A stretch of DNA of 64,000 bases from Apiospora phragmitis (GCA_038363925.1 JAQQWL010000011.1:7750001-7814000); one strand, 5' to 3'; shown: positions 24,507 through 36,927, numbered from the stretch's first letter. Program-made: numbers and translations. Notes: generated from the sequence alone by a model not told the origin.

Positions 24507-26859
24507 TCAGGATCTTAACGAAGATATGCCCACTGACGCCGTCCGCGTCCGGTAAGGACCCAGACCGTGCGACACGGGCGGTGGCGAGCTGAGCTGCACG
24601 CTAGGCGGGTCCATGGCCTGCAGGCGCGGCTCGACGTTAGGGTCTCCCAGGTGCAAACGGCTCTCTTTGCGCCGCCGGCGCAGCTCGTGGAGCTTGTCCT
24701 TGGCCGTGATGACCTCACCGTCGAGCCGCGCTTGCTCTCGCCCGCCTCCCAGCTCCTCGAGCGTCTTCGTCTCGCGCACCATGTTCCCGTCGTAGTCATG
24801 CACCAGCCGCTGCACGTCCGGCAGGTAGGCCCACGAGTAGATGGCGCCCAGCGCGAGGACGGACCCGAACAGGATGAAGATGAGCCCCTGGCGGTTGGGG
24901 TCCTTGTAGCCTTGGTTGATACCGTACACGATCAGGATGGCGACCACGGACCCCAGCTTTCCCGCCGCGGCGGAAATCCCGTGGCACGTACACCGGTAGC
25001 AGGTCGGGAATATCTCGGTGGGGATGATGAACGTGAGCGTATTGGCCCCGAAGTTGAAAGCAAAGTGACAGATCGATATCATGGTCACCGTCGCGGGATA
25101 ATACTGCGTGTGGGCCACTCCGTAGTAGACGCCGCCTGTGATGATGAAGAGAACCGCAAGTACGAGGAATGATACCGTCAACCAGTTTTTGCGGGACAGG
25201 CGGTTCGCGAAGTATATGAAACAGGTGCTGCCCGCTATGGAGCTTAGCGAGACCGTCAGGAGATATTGTTTGGCTTGCTCAAGAAGCACGTCGTAAAGTG
25301 TGTTGCAAGGCTGGGTGTGATCAGTCTGCCATACTGGTATACCCAATTTTATCCAGGTAGGCACCGTGGAGCTACCTCCTGGAATGCTCGAATGCCAGCA
25401 AGGAAGTGACGAATTGATGACTAGGGGGTGCGAAGGAGCCCATAGATCTGAGATTGTACCCCTGCTATCCAAAGAAAATCCATAGAACCCAACATCCAAT
25501 CTGAAGCATGGCGGTTAGTATATACCGAAACAGGAAACACGCGACTCTGGGCGTGAGCCGAAGCAGGAAGGCTAAAGTTCTTACATAAACCATGTAATCG
25601 AAGTTCCTACATGGAAAATCAGTAAAAGTCTAGAGACGTAAGGCTAGGGGGTACTCACCTAGGAGATAATACCAATTTCCGTCCCGGATAAAGTAGTTGT
25701 AGAGGTCCTCTCGGGAGAACTGCAGAGGCATAGGTTGGGGCGAAGTTGTCTGTGTCGTTTGTGGCGAATGCAAAGCGATACCATTACGTGTGTCGTTCTG
25801 AGAGAGGTAGACCCGACGCGTATCTCTCAAAGCGAGACCTGGCTTGTTCTTGACCTCAAGCTGGTAGATACCACTGTCGTATAGAAAGAAACGGAACACC
25901 ACGGCCAAGACTGCGGGCACGGCGCCGGTGCCGATGACGATCCGCCACAGTCCGTCCACAATCTTCTTGCACTCCATCTCGTTCGCCGTGTTGAGCCCGC
26001 ACTGCATTTCCCGTAAGTGGTACTGGTGTTCACGGCCCAGCAGCACCCACAAGCCAACTAGCTGAGCCAGAGCTTGGCCTACAGGCTGCATAAGAAACAC
26101 GGACCCAAGCATAGTCGCACGAGACTGCGTGCTGGCCCATTCCGAGGTGATTACACCACTGAGGGGGTATTCAGCACCGATGCCTTGCTTGTTATCAGTT
26201 TCAAACCCGCGGTTAGAGCAGGAGGGGGAGACCATCATACCAACTCCCATCACAAAGCGCCACTGGCGAAGGTGTCAGCACAAGCAGTCGAGACGGAAGC
26301 AATCACAGAATGGCCTTACAAAAATGAAAAGTCCAACAAAGGACATATCACTGTAACCGAAGCTGCTGGTTGCTACGCCTATCGTGGACACAATGACAAG
26401 CACCAACTCGATGCCATAGAGTCGGGTCCGCCCATAGTAATCGGAAAGGAAGCCCCAGGCTAATTGGCCGACTACAGAGCCCAGGAGGGTGAAAAGATTT
26501 ATAAGAAGCCCCGGGTAGCGGTCATGAGGGAAGTAGACATATGAGATGGAGGCGGATATCACGTTGGTAGCGAAAAGGTTATAGGAGTCGGTCAAGAATC
26601 CTGATGCGGCCACACCCCAAATTCTTAGATTCCAGTCATTCAGATCCAGTTCGTAACGAAGTTGGCGGCGATCCTATAGTTGGGTGAGAGAGTCGCAGTC
26701 AGCACTTGTGCGGGTTTCTTCTTCCTCTTCTTTCATCACGAGCAGACTTGATGCGGACGGTTGGAGACGTGCCTGGAGATCACGGGGCGGGAGCGCGGTA
26801 CTATCGAAGCCCAGAAAGCCCCGATTCTTCCGCACCTCAACGACCCCTTCGTCGCCCAT
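24507..26859 (-). CDS. PHO84-type phosphate:H+ symporter, major facilitator superfamily (6 exons)
   Basis: Plasma-membrane phosphate permease of the MFS/PHS group, about 678 residues. Exons on the minus strand are 26859-26740, 26673-26320, 26262-26241, 26183-25659, 25606-25585 and 25500-24507. Their sum divides by three and each junction restores family motifs (WRFVMGVG then IGAEYPLSG; NWYYLLG then TSITWF then LDVGFYGFSLD). Exons 3 and 5 are micro-exons of 22 nt each. Family marks are GFLTDSYNLF in helix 1, GFLSDYYGR, GAEYPLSGVITSEWA in helix 4 and PTEIFPTCYRCTCHGISAAAGKLG. An in-frame TAG at 26674-26676 is the end of intron 1 (66 nt, donor GTGATG, branch CTGAC), not a nonsense mutation; this first intron is the least certain. 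The N-terminal extension and the long charged C-tail are cytosolic. The exact substrate could also be glycerophosphodiesters, as in Git1. Confidence 0.87.
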
Positions 26860-26970
26860 GGTTCTCAGAGTAGGCGAAGCGCAGTGTAGCGCGCGCCAGA
26901 GAACACTCTCGCCAATGCTAGGTTGGGTGTGACTGAGTGCAGATTATAGTTGTCTTGGACCGGAGCGGCC

Positions 26971-26976
26971 AACGTG
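26971..26976 (-). promoter_or_regulatory. CACGTT motif upstream of phosphate permease
   Basis: On the gene strand this reads CACGTT, 112 bp before the permease ATG. CACGTG and CACGTT are the sites of yeast Pho4 and similar bHLH factors. A single 6-mer occurs often by chance, so this is only suggestive. Confidence 0.2.
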
Positions 26977-29105
26977 TGTCCGTCTTTGGAGGTTCGAGAG
27001 GGAGTAAGATTGGGTGTGGAGCCGGTTGCTCGCAGTGGTGGAGGATGGAGGATGGAGAGGGTATGCAGATTCATGCCATGTCGTATCCAGCACCAGTTGC
27101 TTGGAGATCCGTCTTCCAGGGAGAAGATTCCATGAAAATGAAGGATGGACAGAAGGACCCTGTATTTTCCCTGCGCTTCAGCAAATGGAAACCGGTCTCG
27201 ACTCTTCGGTCTGCACGGCCAATATCCAAGCCGATTGGGAGCTGTTCAGCTAAGAGCAGGACTCGAGTACGATGGATGATGAATGATAAGGCAAGAACCC
27301 GTATTCGTGGTATTCTCATCTATCAAATAGTAAAATCTGCGACTTGCCAGGATGTCTTCTTCCTTCCAACACTAATATTGGCCAGCCTGCCTAGAACACC
27401 CTGGCGTTGGGACAAGTCTGTCAGTATTGCAGGCCGTTCATTCATGTGAGCAATACCACCCAAAAAGACCTTTTGCGGCCCCTAGTCTACTTTGGGATAA
27501 GTCGTGGCGTTGGCGCGCCTTCCAAGAGCTTTGGACGAAGCTCTGGGATGGTCACTTCACTTATAAATAGAATAGCATGACCTTTCACGACTTGTAGAGC
27601 TGTTTATGTAAATGCCAGCTGAAATTGAACCCCATATCATGAGGTTTACGCCGACCTGCCCACCCAGCCTAGAGCTTGATATACTACCCGCTCTCACGTA
27701 GCATGTACACAGAAATTAGGCAACGGTCCTTCGATGGGCTTATGCTTAGCACCCATCTACTCACCTCTACCACGCACATTGACCCCCACCCCCAAAGAAT
27801 CTCATGTAGCACGCAGGCGCCGTACCTTGGGACGAATCCAGGGTCTCATGTTTGTTTTTAAGTCAGTTGCACAGGTGCCAAACTAGTAGAAGCGAGCGGC
27901 TGGATGTCATATGGCGTCAGGAAAAACCGATGGTTCCGTTCCTTGCCCTGCTAACTCGATAGACCTGCAGCAGAAATGTAAATACCTCCTATCATACCCA
28001 AGATGATTCAGTCGGAAAGGCTGGCTACCTTGAATCCGGCGATTGGTGCACTGTACTAGAAAGTTATTGCAATGAGTATATCATAGTGCCTTGATGGGAA
28101 AAAGTCACACTCTGCCCATCATCGTCTTGTGACGTTGACGAGCCGTATCCGAGGTATTGCACTCGGAACTGTGTGCACTGGGCCTTTCATTCTTTGAATC
28201 ATTAATGTGGTGTGGGCACCACTCTCGTGGATTTAAGGCGATTGGAGGGTTAGCTTGGGGCAGAGCGGAGCCCTGCCAAGCCACGGCGCAAATGCAGTCG
28301 TTCAACATGTGCTCGATATGGAGAAGCTGATTGGCTGCAATCGACTCGATATCAATCGAAGTGGTATGCGAGTTGCCCTACTTGATATATGTAACAGCAT
28401 TGTGTCGGTTCCAACAAGCCGGGCCCGGTTTGATGTTTGGCAATGGAATATTGACTGCTTGCATGAATTTCCATGCACCAAATAACCTGAGATTGGGAGG
28501 ACCAGTCACCAGACGAGATGGAGAATCGCAAGTCGGCAAAGGCTGTCCTGGACATCTTCGGACTAGACTCAGTTCAAAGTGGAGATGATTTGGATAGTTA
28601 GTGCTAAGCTTAGATTGAGCTTTGAATCTGGAGCAGACGGCAGTCTTTGGACTAGCTAGTCAAGCGCACCGTGCTGCTCAACGGTCCCTAAACTTACTGC
28701 TTACCTCCAGGAACGCCGTCAAACCTGATTCTATTATGTAACCCGAGGGGACTCTTCAGGGTCAAGCCAATTGGGTTTAGTATTGACATGCAAGCATACA
28801 TACTTAATCAATAGTGCCCGAGCTTAGAGATCTCGCTCAGTAGCTGTCTCCATCGTGAAATGGACAAGACCCAGCTGTGAGCTGAGGTATTCATATTCAT
28901 ACGGCTTCAAACATCGTCAACCTAACACGGCGGAGGACGGAAAAGAAACGGCCGGAAAACAAGACGCCATCTATCGGAATTATTCGACGAGATTCGCACT
29001 TACGCACCCTCAAGCCACCAACCGTCTTACCAATTGGCCGGCTAAGTTTCCGCACATGGAAGTATTGTATGGCTTTGGAGGGGCCAGAGCAAACGAACCC
29101 CTCAC

Positions 29106-29130
29106 CACACACACACACACACACACACAC
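29106..29130. repeat. CA dinucleotide microsatellite
   Basis: About 12 uninterrupted CA units between the permease and the next gene. Its length is likely polymorphic. Confidence 0.95.
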
Positions 29131-29933
29131 CCAGCATCCCTACCACCCAGCTCGGTGGACCCGTCAACCCGAGCCTGAACCTGTCTGAACCTGCCATCCT
29201 CATATTCGTCCTCGACCCCGTTAGCAGCAGGCTGCAGAAGCAGACAGCTATTTCTTCCTACTCTTCGGGCTGAGGAAAAAGCCACACGCCCCGGCTGCTT
29301 AACGTGCCCGCCCCATGCCGAGCATGCTTTGCCGCTTGTCATTGGGTCGATTGTGATTGCAAGTTGCATGCCTCCAGTCACTAATCGAGGTCAGTAGAAG
29401 GAAGGCATTGTGGTAGCATTGGGATAGCGTATCCGCGTGTGCGGAATGAGAGAGAGAGAAAGAGGAGCGCGGGATCCATCTTTGGTACCGCCATAATATG
29501 CCCGCCAACATTTTCGAAAAAAAGTAATCGTCAATAATCCCGTCCACAGCACCAACCGCGGGGGGCAGGAGGTACTTGTTGTTGCAAGCTGAATAATCAT
29601 GGTCAGTCACGATCCTCGTCGGAAGCACTTATTTCACCTTGCGCTCTGTTTAATCCCCTTACTGCACAGCAAGCTGGCAGCAAGTTGCAGCCAAGCCGTC
29701 TGTCTGTGGCGCTGTTGTTACTGTTGACATTGGTTGCTATTACTACTGCCTACAACACTACTTATTGCTCCCTGCGATCGATCGTACCCTAAGCAGTCTC
29801 CCCCCACACGGAAGCAGGAGCAGCAGGAGCAGCAGGAGCAGCTCAGCAGCAATACCGTCGGTTTCCAGGCACAGATTTTCTGCTTCTCTCGCTAAAGTGC
29901 TTTGCTTTTATATATTCCCGGCGCGGGTCTGGC

Positions 29934-31336
29934 ATGACCCACGCCATGGCCGCATCTTTCTCATCATCATCTTCCAGATCCTATGCCTCGTCGTCGTCTT
30001 TCAGTGTCCCGCCCGCCTACACGCCAAACTCCAACCTAGCAAGCTCCGTTGGCTCCGACTGGACTCCAAACTCGGCAGTATCTGCCTTGACCGACGAGTT
30101 GTCTTCGCCGCCGGGTCAGTTGCGGCCTCTGGACCTGGGTCCGCCTGGGTACCAAGCAACTATGTAATAACCATTACTCTCACCTTTCGTATGTTGCCCA
30201 GGGGTCTGCAATGCGGTACTAATCTCTTGGCATCCTCCTAGTGTCTTATTCGAGGGGTTACCTGAGGAAAAGACAGTTTACCTGGGTCCCTGGGAAGTGG
30301 TCGGAAGTGAGCATCGCCGGGTAGTATGGCGATGTAGCTATCAGCTAGAGCTGCTTGAACACTTTTGTATGGCAGCCCGAATATGCACACATCCCTCCCC
30401 CCTTCCGCGAGAAGCCTCTTCTAAAGCAACCCAACTCTAGTACCCTCCCCACACCCCGCCGACACCTTCCCGCACACCCTCCACTCGCGACACCGGCAGT
30501 TCTCAGACCCGTGCCTGCTTGAACAATACGTCACATTTCGAGAAGTGCATCGAGTGCGATACACGGCCGAGGATGGCATTGTAGTCTTCGACCAGCCCAT
30601 GGACGTGAAATACGAATTCACCACAATCGAATCAGCAATACATTTCCAAGGCGACCTCCGGCGGAAGGACCTCATAGACTGTTTCGACATTGATGTGGTC
30701 TGGTCCGATACGCAGGGCAGGACCGACACATTTGGCAACGTCCGCGGCATTGGGACGGTGCAGCGGTTGAAGCTGTGGAGTGACCGACAGAATTCGGCGC
30801 ACTCCATCTCGATCTTCGCGAACCGGTCAGATCAAAGGTTCCGAGAGTATCCGGTAGATTTTTTCGAAGGGGAAGTTAGGGGCCGTGACGACCGGCGCCG
30901 CATGCTACGTTTGAATGTGCGCGGGCGCCGGGGCGGCGCGACTGATTCGAGGCGGAACCCCTTGGCGGCCTTCCGGCGTCATTCTGACCATGGCCACTCA
31001 TCGTCTTCAGTCCCCCGCGGCGGGCCGTTGGACATACGCTACCTGGGGATACAATTCACCCGCCCCGAAGGTAAGTTTGGAGAAAACCAATGTTGAGCTT
31101 TGGAAGGTTCCTAACGAAGAAGCCCAGACTATAGGCGATTCCTTGACACGTGGGTAGTAGCGCACAGCTCGGACAGTGAATTCCGAGGAATTGCATATCC
31201 CCAGGATGCATTTGAACTACCTTCGCCCGAGATACCAGCTGATACCCCCTACGAATTACCACCGCCTAGTAGATTTCATCAGACAATGTCCCTCCCATCG
31301 GTGCCTGAACCCGAAGACGATGATCCAACTCCATGA
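29934..31336 (+). CDS. Conserved fungal protein of unknown function (4 exons)
   Basis: I do not recognise a named family. Four exons (29934-30163, 30242-30366, 30441-31070, 31128-31336) join in frame to exactly 398 codons including the stop. Introns are 78, 74 and 57 nt, the last with a textbook CTAAC before the acceptor. The N-terminus is Ser-rich and disordered. A folded core follows with many aromatic and charged residues: EKTVYLGPWEVVGSEHRR, then EQYVTFREVHRVRYTAEDG, KYEFTTIESAIHFQGDLR, FDIDVVWSDTQGRTD and DPTP at the acidic end. The alternating pattern suggests a beta-rich domain. No signal peptide or membrane segment. ATG 29934 is used; a second ATG lies four codons later. It has no obvious functional tie to its neighbours. 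Confidence 0.75.
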
Positions 31337-32121
31337 GATTTGGGGCGGCATTGGTAATCTGACGACCTGACGCAATCACCGACAACATGGCTGTCGAATG
31401 CAAGTGTTTCGGTTTTCTGGCATGATGAAGCCGGGAACCGAGGTGCATCGCAAAGCCATAGTAAGATTGGAAGTGATCGCTTCTTGATTCTCCCTCGGAT
31501 TGCGCCATGCCAAGTCGCTTGTGTCATAATAACCCGGTAGCTTCAGCTATGACAACAGCAAGCGCCATTTTCCGGCACTGCGAAACTCATGTCATCTTGT
31601 TGTGCACATGGAGAGAAGCAGGCATATAAGTGTGCGCTAACGATGCGACCGGGTAAAGAAAGCAATGATTTGCCCGGCAGCGCTTTGAGAAGTTGGGCAA
31701 TCCTTCCAACGAACTGTCCACATGGCATGCACGATGGGGTGCATCTGGGCTGGGTGCCAGTGTGCTGATTGCTGTGCAACGAATGGCGGTTTGCGGCCAA
31801 GCCCGTCGGAGCGAGAGTCGGGAACCGTCATGCAGCAACTGACAGCTCCCTTCCCACATTAGCATTAGTGGGGGAGCTGGGGTTGAGTTGGGGGTGTTAT
31901 TAACCCCGTGGGCAGCTTTCTTCGTTTTCCTCTTGGTCGGGACAAGACACACGAGTCAAATCAGTCAGTCAGTCCTACCTACTGTAGCTCTCTGCCGCAG
32001 TCAACCCCACGGTTAACCCCTTTATTGAACCTTTGGATGAAAGAAAAGGGGGAGAGGTATAAAAAAGAGAAAAAGCAAATACGACCAGTCACCCCTGTCT
32101 GCTACCTAAACCTCACCCACG
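31337..32121. other. Intergenic, promoter of acetate kinase gene
   Basis: No gene seen. The last 100 bp are purine-rich and contain the TATA box listed separately. Confidence 0.55.
32059..32067 (+). promoter_or_regulatory. TATA box of acetate kinase gene
   Basis: TATAAAAAA lies 54 bp upstream of ATG 32122, followed by a short CA/CT-rich leader. The position suits a short-leader, strongly expressed gene. It is inferred from sequence only. Confidence 0.5.
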
Positions 32122-33461
32122 ATGAAGGTCATTCTGTCCATCAACGCGGGGTCAAGCTCCGTCAAGATTTCGGTGTATACAGCCAAACGAGGCCAGCCCC
32201 CTCCTCAGCTGGCGTTCGCCGAAGCACAAATCAACGGGCTCACAGCACCACCGGCTCAGCTCAGATATATCAGAGGGGGTCAGACTGTGCTCAAGGACCA
32301 GCCGGTGGACCACAAGGTCAACAATCAGGATGATGCCTTCAAGCTTCTCCTTAAGACATTCATTGATGACCCGGAATTGCCCCAGATTTCGAGCAAGGAC
32401 GACATCGAGATTGCCTGTCACAGAGTAGTCCATGGCGGTGATTATACAACGGCCAGACTTATCAATCTACACACCTACATCCATCTCGAGGATCTGACTG
32501 ATCTGGCCCCACTGCACAACGTCAAGGCACTTCAGATTGTCAAGTCCTGCCTCGCAGAACTTCCCGACGCTGCAAATGTAGCCTACTTTGACTCGCAGTT
32601 TCATGCAACCATACCCAAGCATATCCACACCTACCCTATCAACCCCGAGATTGCTCGAAACAACCAGCTGAGGAAGTATGGATTCCACGGAATTAGCTAC
32701 CAGTTCATCACGAATGCTGTCGCCCAATTCCTGGACAAGAACACTCGGGACCTGAACATCATAGCACTCCATCTGGGCAGTGGTGCTAGTGCCTGCGCCA
32801 TCAAGGCCGGGGCAAGCTGGGACAACTCGATGGGCTTAACCCCATTGGCTGGACTGCCAGGCGCGACTCGCAGTGGCAGCGTCGACCCAAGGTGAGCCTC
32901 CCAACGAAAACGATATGATATATGCCCTGGGCGGCTCTTGGTGCTCCTTGTTAGCTGACTCATCATCCATAAAGTCTTGTCTTTCATTACGCGAGTGACG
33001 TGGGCAAGCTCTCGCCATCGTCGACAAAAGAATTGCACATCTCGCGAGCCGAAGAGATCTTGAATCAAGAAAGCGGCTGGAAGGCCATGACGGGCACGAC
33101 CAACTTTGGCGCCATCGCTAGTTCGGACGAGCCGCGATGCAAATTGGCCTTCGACATGATGGTGGACCGCATCAGCGCCTACGTGGGTAGCTATTACGTC
33201 TCACTGGGCGGCGCGGTCGACGCCTTGGTTTTTGCGGGAGGCATCGGGGAGAAGAGCGACAAGCTGCGCCGCTGCGTGGTGGAGCAGGTCAACTGTCTCG
33301 GCTTCGACATCGACGAGGAGCGCAATGCGAAACCTATCCAAGAAACGGTCCAGGACGTGGGCAAGGAGGGCGCGAAGCATCGGACGCTCGTCTGTCTTAC
33401 CGACGAGCAGTGGGAGATGGCGCGTGGGTGCGCCGAGAACCCCGACTTGTGGAAGTCATAG
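32122..33461 (+). CDS. ack: Acetate kinase (2 exons)
   Basis: ATP:acetate phosphotransferase of the ASKHA fold, 418 residues. In ascomycetes it works with phosphoketolase (Xfp) to turn acetyl phosphate into acetate plus ATP, or in reverse. Exons are 32122-32891 and 32975-33461; the 83-nt intron has GTGAGC, a CTGAC branch and AAG at the end, and restores DPSLVFHYASDVGKLS. Active-site blocks are complete: NAGSSS (N8), CHRVVHGG (R101), FDSQFH (D157), YGFHGIS (H189), HLGSGAS, GATRSGSVDP (R250) and GGIGEKSD. No frame break. No phosphoketolase gene is in the window. Confidence 0.96.
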
Positions 33462-36078
33462 AGAGTCACGGGTTATAATAGACAGGGGTGTTGTTTGATG
33501 AGCGAGATGGCATGCCGGAATAGACGTACTTCGCAGTTAATGAATAACGAGACGATGAAACAAACACCGCTGGCCTAGCCCAGCACTGGGGACGGGGATC
33601 TGGGGGAGGGAAGGATCGCCGAGAGTTGGTAGATATCTGAGAATATGTGTATACTGGCACGCTCCGATGAACTGAGCCGAGGCTTCTTCTCTATCACCAC
33701 CTACATACGCCCTATGTGACAGGGGAGAAAATCCCCCGAGGGCACACGATACGATACGCTCCCTCTCATCTCAAAGACATACAAGAAGCAGGCATCATCC
33801 GATTAACATAAGCAAGCCATATGATGGATGGGGCCTCGATGACAGCGAGTAGCAACTATTCACGAGCCGCGCTCTGGTGTTGGTGGTGTTGAAAGCCAAT
33901 GTCCCTCCACCTCTCTCCACCGATGACTATCGAAGGTTAAAGATGCCTAATAAGCTGTTTTGGGGCGCTACGACTGCGGGAGACGTCCGTCGGTGGATGG
34001 CAGGCTGTATAGGTGGAGCGGGAGGGAGGGGGAGCGGACGGGGGCCCAGCCAAGACCTGCATATAAGCGGCGGCGCTGCAAACGCAAAGCACAAGAAGAG
34101 GAAGATAGAAGGTGAAAGAGGCAGCATCAACAGTATGAAGTAGGCTGATGGAGGGTCTAGAACCAAAATGTCGGCAGGTGGTGTGGGACAGGTAGTATTA
34201 TTTGGTTGGGACTTGGGAACTATGCAGGGCTAGTCCAAGGTGGCCCGGAGTGGATTCTCTCTCTTGTTCCCTCGGGCGACCAGACCGAAAGGATGTTAGC
34301 CGGAATCCATCCACGGCTGTCAAATGCAAAAAGTGACGTCAAAGTGCGTCGACTTTCTTCTTGGTCTTCACTTTTATCCCCAGGGGCAGAAGAGGGTCCT
34401 CCTGCATTGCATGTCCCCCATCCGACTATCAGGGGTACTGTAATGGTTTTGGCCCTCCTCTCCTCATTTTCCAAGGAAGTAAGAACACGCGATTGTAGGG
34501 GACTCCTTGGTGTGGGGAAGGGGAAGAGGAGGAAAAGGGAACGAGGAGGGTGGGAACAACTTCTTACTAACGGACGACGCCGACACCACAAACAACTTCA
34601 CCAACGTATGATACGAGTACCGACAGTGTGGTATTGTCCGTCTGTGTCTGTCGTCGTCTTCCCGGCTCGCCCCCCTTCCCTCTCCGGGGCCCTCCCCCCC
34701 GTTTTATGTAGTGTCTCCTCCCCTTCCAAGAAACGACAACAGACAGACACGGAGATTGGGAACCTGGAAGAGTGCAAACTTTAACTTGGCGAACGACACG
34801 CCGATCAGGGACCTTCACCTTCGCCTCGTTGGCGGGCACTCCGCAGATCGTCGATCTGCTCGACCCTCTCACTCTGAAGCCCCAGCCCCCATTTCCCCCA
34901 ACTCCTTCTTGGTAGAGTTCTACCTATGTATCCTCTTTCCCAGTCCTTGAGAAGTTTACGCCTCACATCGTGAGAAATTCTACAGTTCATCACAGCAGCA
35001 GGTGTCGAGGTACTATATACCTGCTTCTCCTTCTTTTTCTTTTCCCTCTGTTGATACTGAAGTCACATAACCAAGTAAAACCAACAATGCGCGGGCGAAA
35101 GCAGGAAAGGCAGTCATGCGTATGGACCAAAGTGATTTACAGAATTTTCGTGTTAGTTTCGCTATATAACCTTCATCTAGGCTCTATTCCGATTTCCCCA
35201 AAAATAGCTTTGTTAAAGACAGAAAAGAGAAGCTTGGGTAATTCTTCTATTTGCTAGTGTGTCGATCATGCTGACGCGAAGCGGTGGACAAGCGGCGCTA
35301 TCTACTATAGATCTGATGGATGCCCCGTCGACGTAGATGTATGTATGTAGATCAATAAAAACAATGTCTGAAAATGCCATGGGAGCGATTCGTCATCACC
35401 ATCTTAGGATCATGGATCGTCAGTCACAAAGAAGATGGCATAGTGGAAACACAAGTGTTATGGTGGTTAAATATCATCGCTTTGATTTTCGTGTGCCATC
35501 CGCCCTGATATTTCCAGAGTAGACGAGTGGTATCTAAATAAACCAAAAATAAACATGCATATCCAAGCAGGACACCATGCTTGTGATACCATCTTTTAGA
35601 GTAGTATCGTCAATGTACAGAGATGCTTTTCCCCAAGCGCCATAGGCCGCTTGGTTCGGCCTGCGCGCCGCTTTTCTCCTTCTTTTGCGAGGCGTGCGGT
35701 GTCAATGCAAAAACAGATCCCATGTGCTCGGGGGGCTCAAGCCCCGTAGATTGCTCGTTGCCACGTTCCCATGATCTTTGTCGCAAATGCCATTCAATAA
35801 AGCAAAAAACTCCAGTGCGCCTTCCCGTATGCTTGGCCCCTGGGTATATAGTTGAAAACGTAACAAAAAGAAAACCACAACGCCTTAACTAATGATCGCC
35901 GAACCCAAAACCGTGAGTGCTCTCTTTCCTAATAGGAGATACGAGAGGCTGTCATTAGATCTACCCCGGGTACATGCGCCGCGTCATGACGTGACCGGTT
36001 CATTATATCTCGAGGGTGAGTTGTACAGAGGCTCGTGTGTTGTACAGAGGCTCTTCTCGAGCTTCAGATCATCACGCT
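33462..36078. other. 2.6 kb intergenic between convergent acetate kinase and C2H2 genes
   Basis: 3' flanks only. The short open frames have no family marks. Confidence 0.55.
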
Positions 36079-36927
36079 TCAAGAACCGCCTTCTTGGCAA
36101 GCTATGGCTGCCAGTGCGTCGAGGCCGCTGCTTGTCCTTGCGGCACCCGGGCGGCCCATCAGGGGCAGGTTCAAGGCCCTCATATCCCAAGTGGTGTTGG
36201 GCGATGGAAGCCGAGCCATATCCGTCACCATTCCATACTGATCCACATCCCACATGGGAGTGTCGCCGCACACCGGCGACCGGCTGCTTTGTGAGGCCGT
36301 GGATCGAGAGGAGATGGAGCCGCGTTTGGATGAGGAGCTTAGGGAGCTTTTGGAGGCGGATTTGGACGAGGTCGACGATCTCGACTTGTCCTTGAAGTGT
36401 GTCTCCAGATGCTGTTTCATGTTATCGGCACGAGTGAACTTCTTGTGGCAGCCAGGGTAAGTGCAATGCACCGCCTTCTCGGCAGTGTGGATCTTCGAGT
36501 GCCGAGAAGCATGACCGGAGGTAGTGAAGGTTTTCTCGCAGCCATGGCTGTCGCGGTACCTGCACGGGTAGCGCTTTGCAGGTCGGTCTTGCACGGCCGA
36601 GCCTGCCGAGCTGTCATCTTCCACATAGGAATTGGAACGGCTGGTGTCAAGGTAGGCTGGGCGCTTGGTGGGAGGCATCTCAGAAGCATAGTCATCATAG
36701 GGACCATGGACTGTGAAGTCGTAGATGGCTGGCGTCATGGGAGAGACGGGATCACAGCTGTTGTTGGAGTCATACGAATTGGATCGTAGGAGCTCTGGAG
36801 TAGGGGGAAGTGGTGAAGCGTCTCTTGTGGACTGGTAAGAGCTGGAGGTGTGGTATAGTGACGGGCGAGAGTAAGAATCGTCATTCAGAAGAGAGACCTT
36901 GCGGCCTGTTGCGTCTCTAGCCTGCAT
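36079..36927 (-). CDS. C2H2 zinc-finger regulator, MtfA/Nrg-like
   Basis: Single-exon, 282-residue nuclear factor. Two adjacent fingers lie at residues 122-147 (C122-x7-C130-x12-H143-x3-H147) and 155-177 (C155-x4-C160-x12-H173-x3-H177), joined by HTAEKAVH. The long C-x7-C spacing and the TFTTSGHASRHSKIHTAEK stretch are typical of a Pezizomycotina family that includes the developmental and secondary-metabolism regulator MtfA. I make that link from memory of the motif, so it is moderate. A Ser/Lys-rich tract (about 180-220) follows, then a short conserved end (GLDALAAIACQE). Pro/Ser-rich regions precede the fingers. ATG 36927 opens the frame. Its upstream side is an 8 kb stretch without genes. 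Confidence 0.88.
   Translation of the reverse strand: MQARDATGRKVSLLNDDSYSRPSLYHTSSSYQSTRDASPLPPTPELLRSNSYDSNNSCDPVSPMTPAIYDFTVHGPYDDYASEMPPTKRPAYLDTSRSNSYVEDDSSAGSAVQDRPAKRYPCRYRDSHGCEKTFTTSGHASRHSKIHTAEKAVHCTYPGCHKKFTRADNMKQHLETHFKDKSRSSTSSKSASKSSLSSSSKRGSISSRSTASQSSRSPVCGDTPMWDVDQYGMVTDMARLPSPNTTWDMRALNLPLMGRPGAARTSSGLDALAAIACQEGGS

Larger units (their letters stand above)
26860..29933. other. 3 kb intergenic between divergent phosphate permease and conserved unknown gene
   Basis: No supported gene. A CA microsatellite lies at 29106-29130 and a CAG/GAGCAG-rich run near 29816-29855. Open frames such as 26937-27449 have no recognisable motif. Confidence 0.5.

Noticed and set aside
26937..27449. 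170-codon open frame upstream of the phosphate permease
   Set aside because: No domain; overlaps the likely promoter of the permease.
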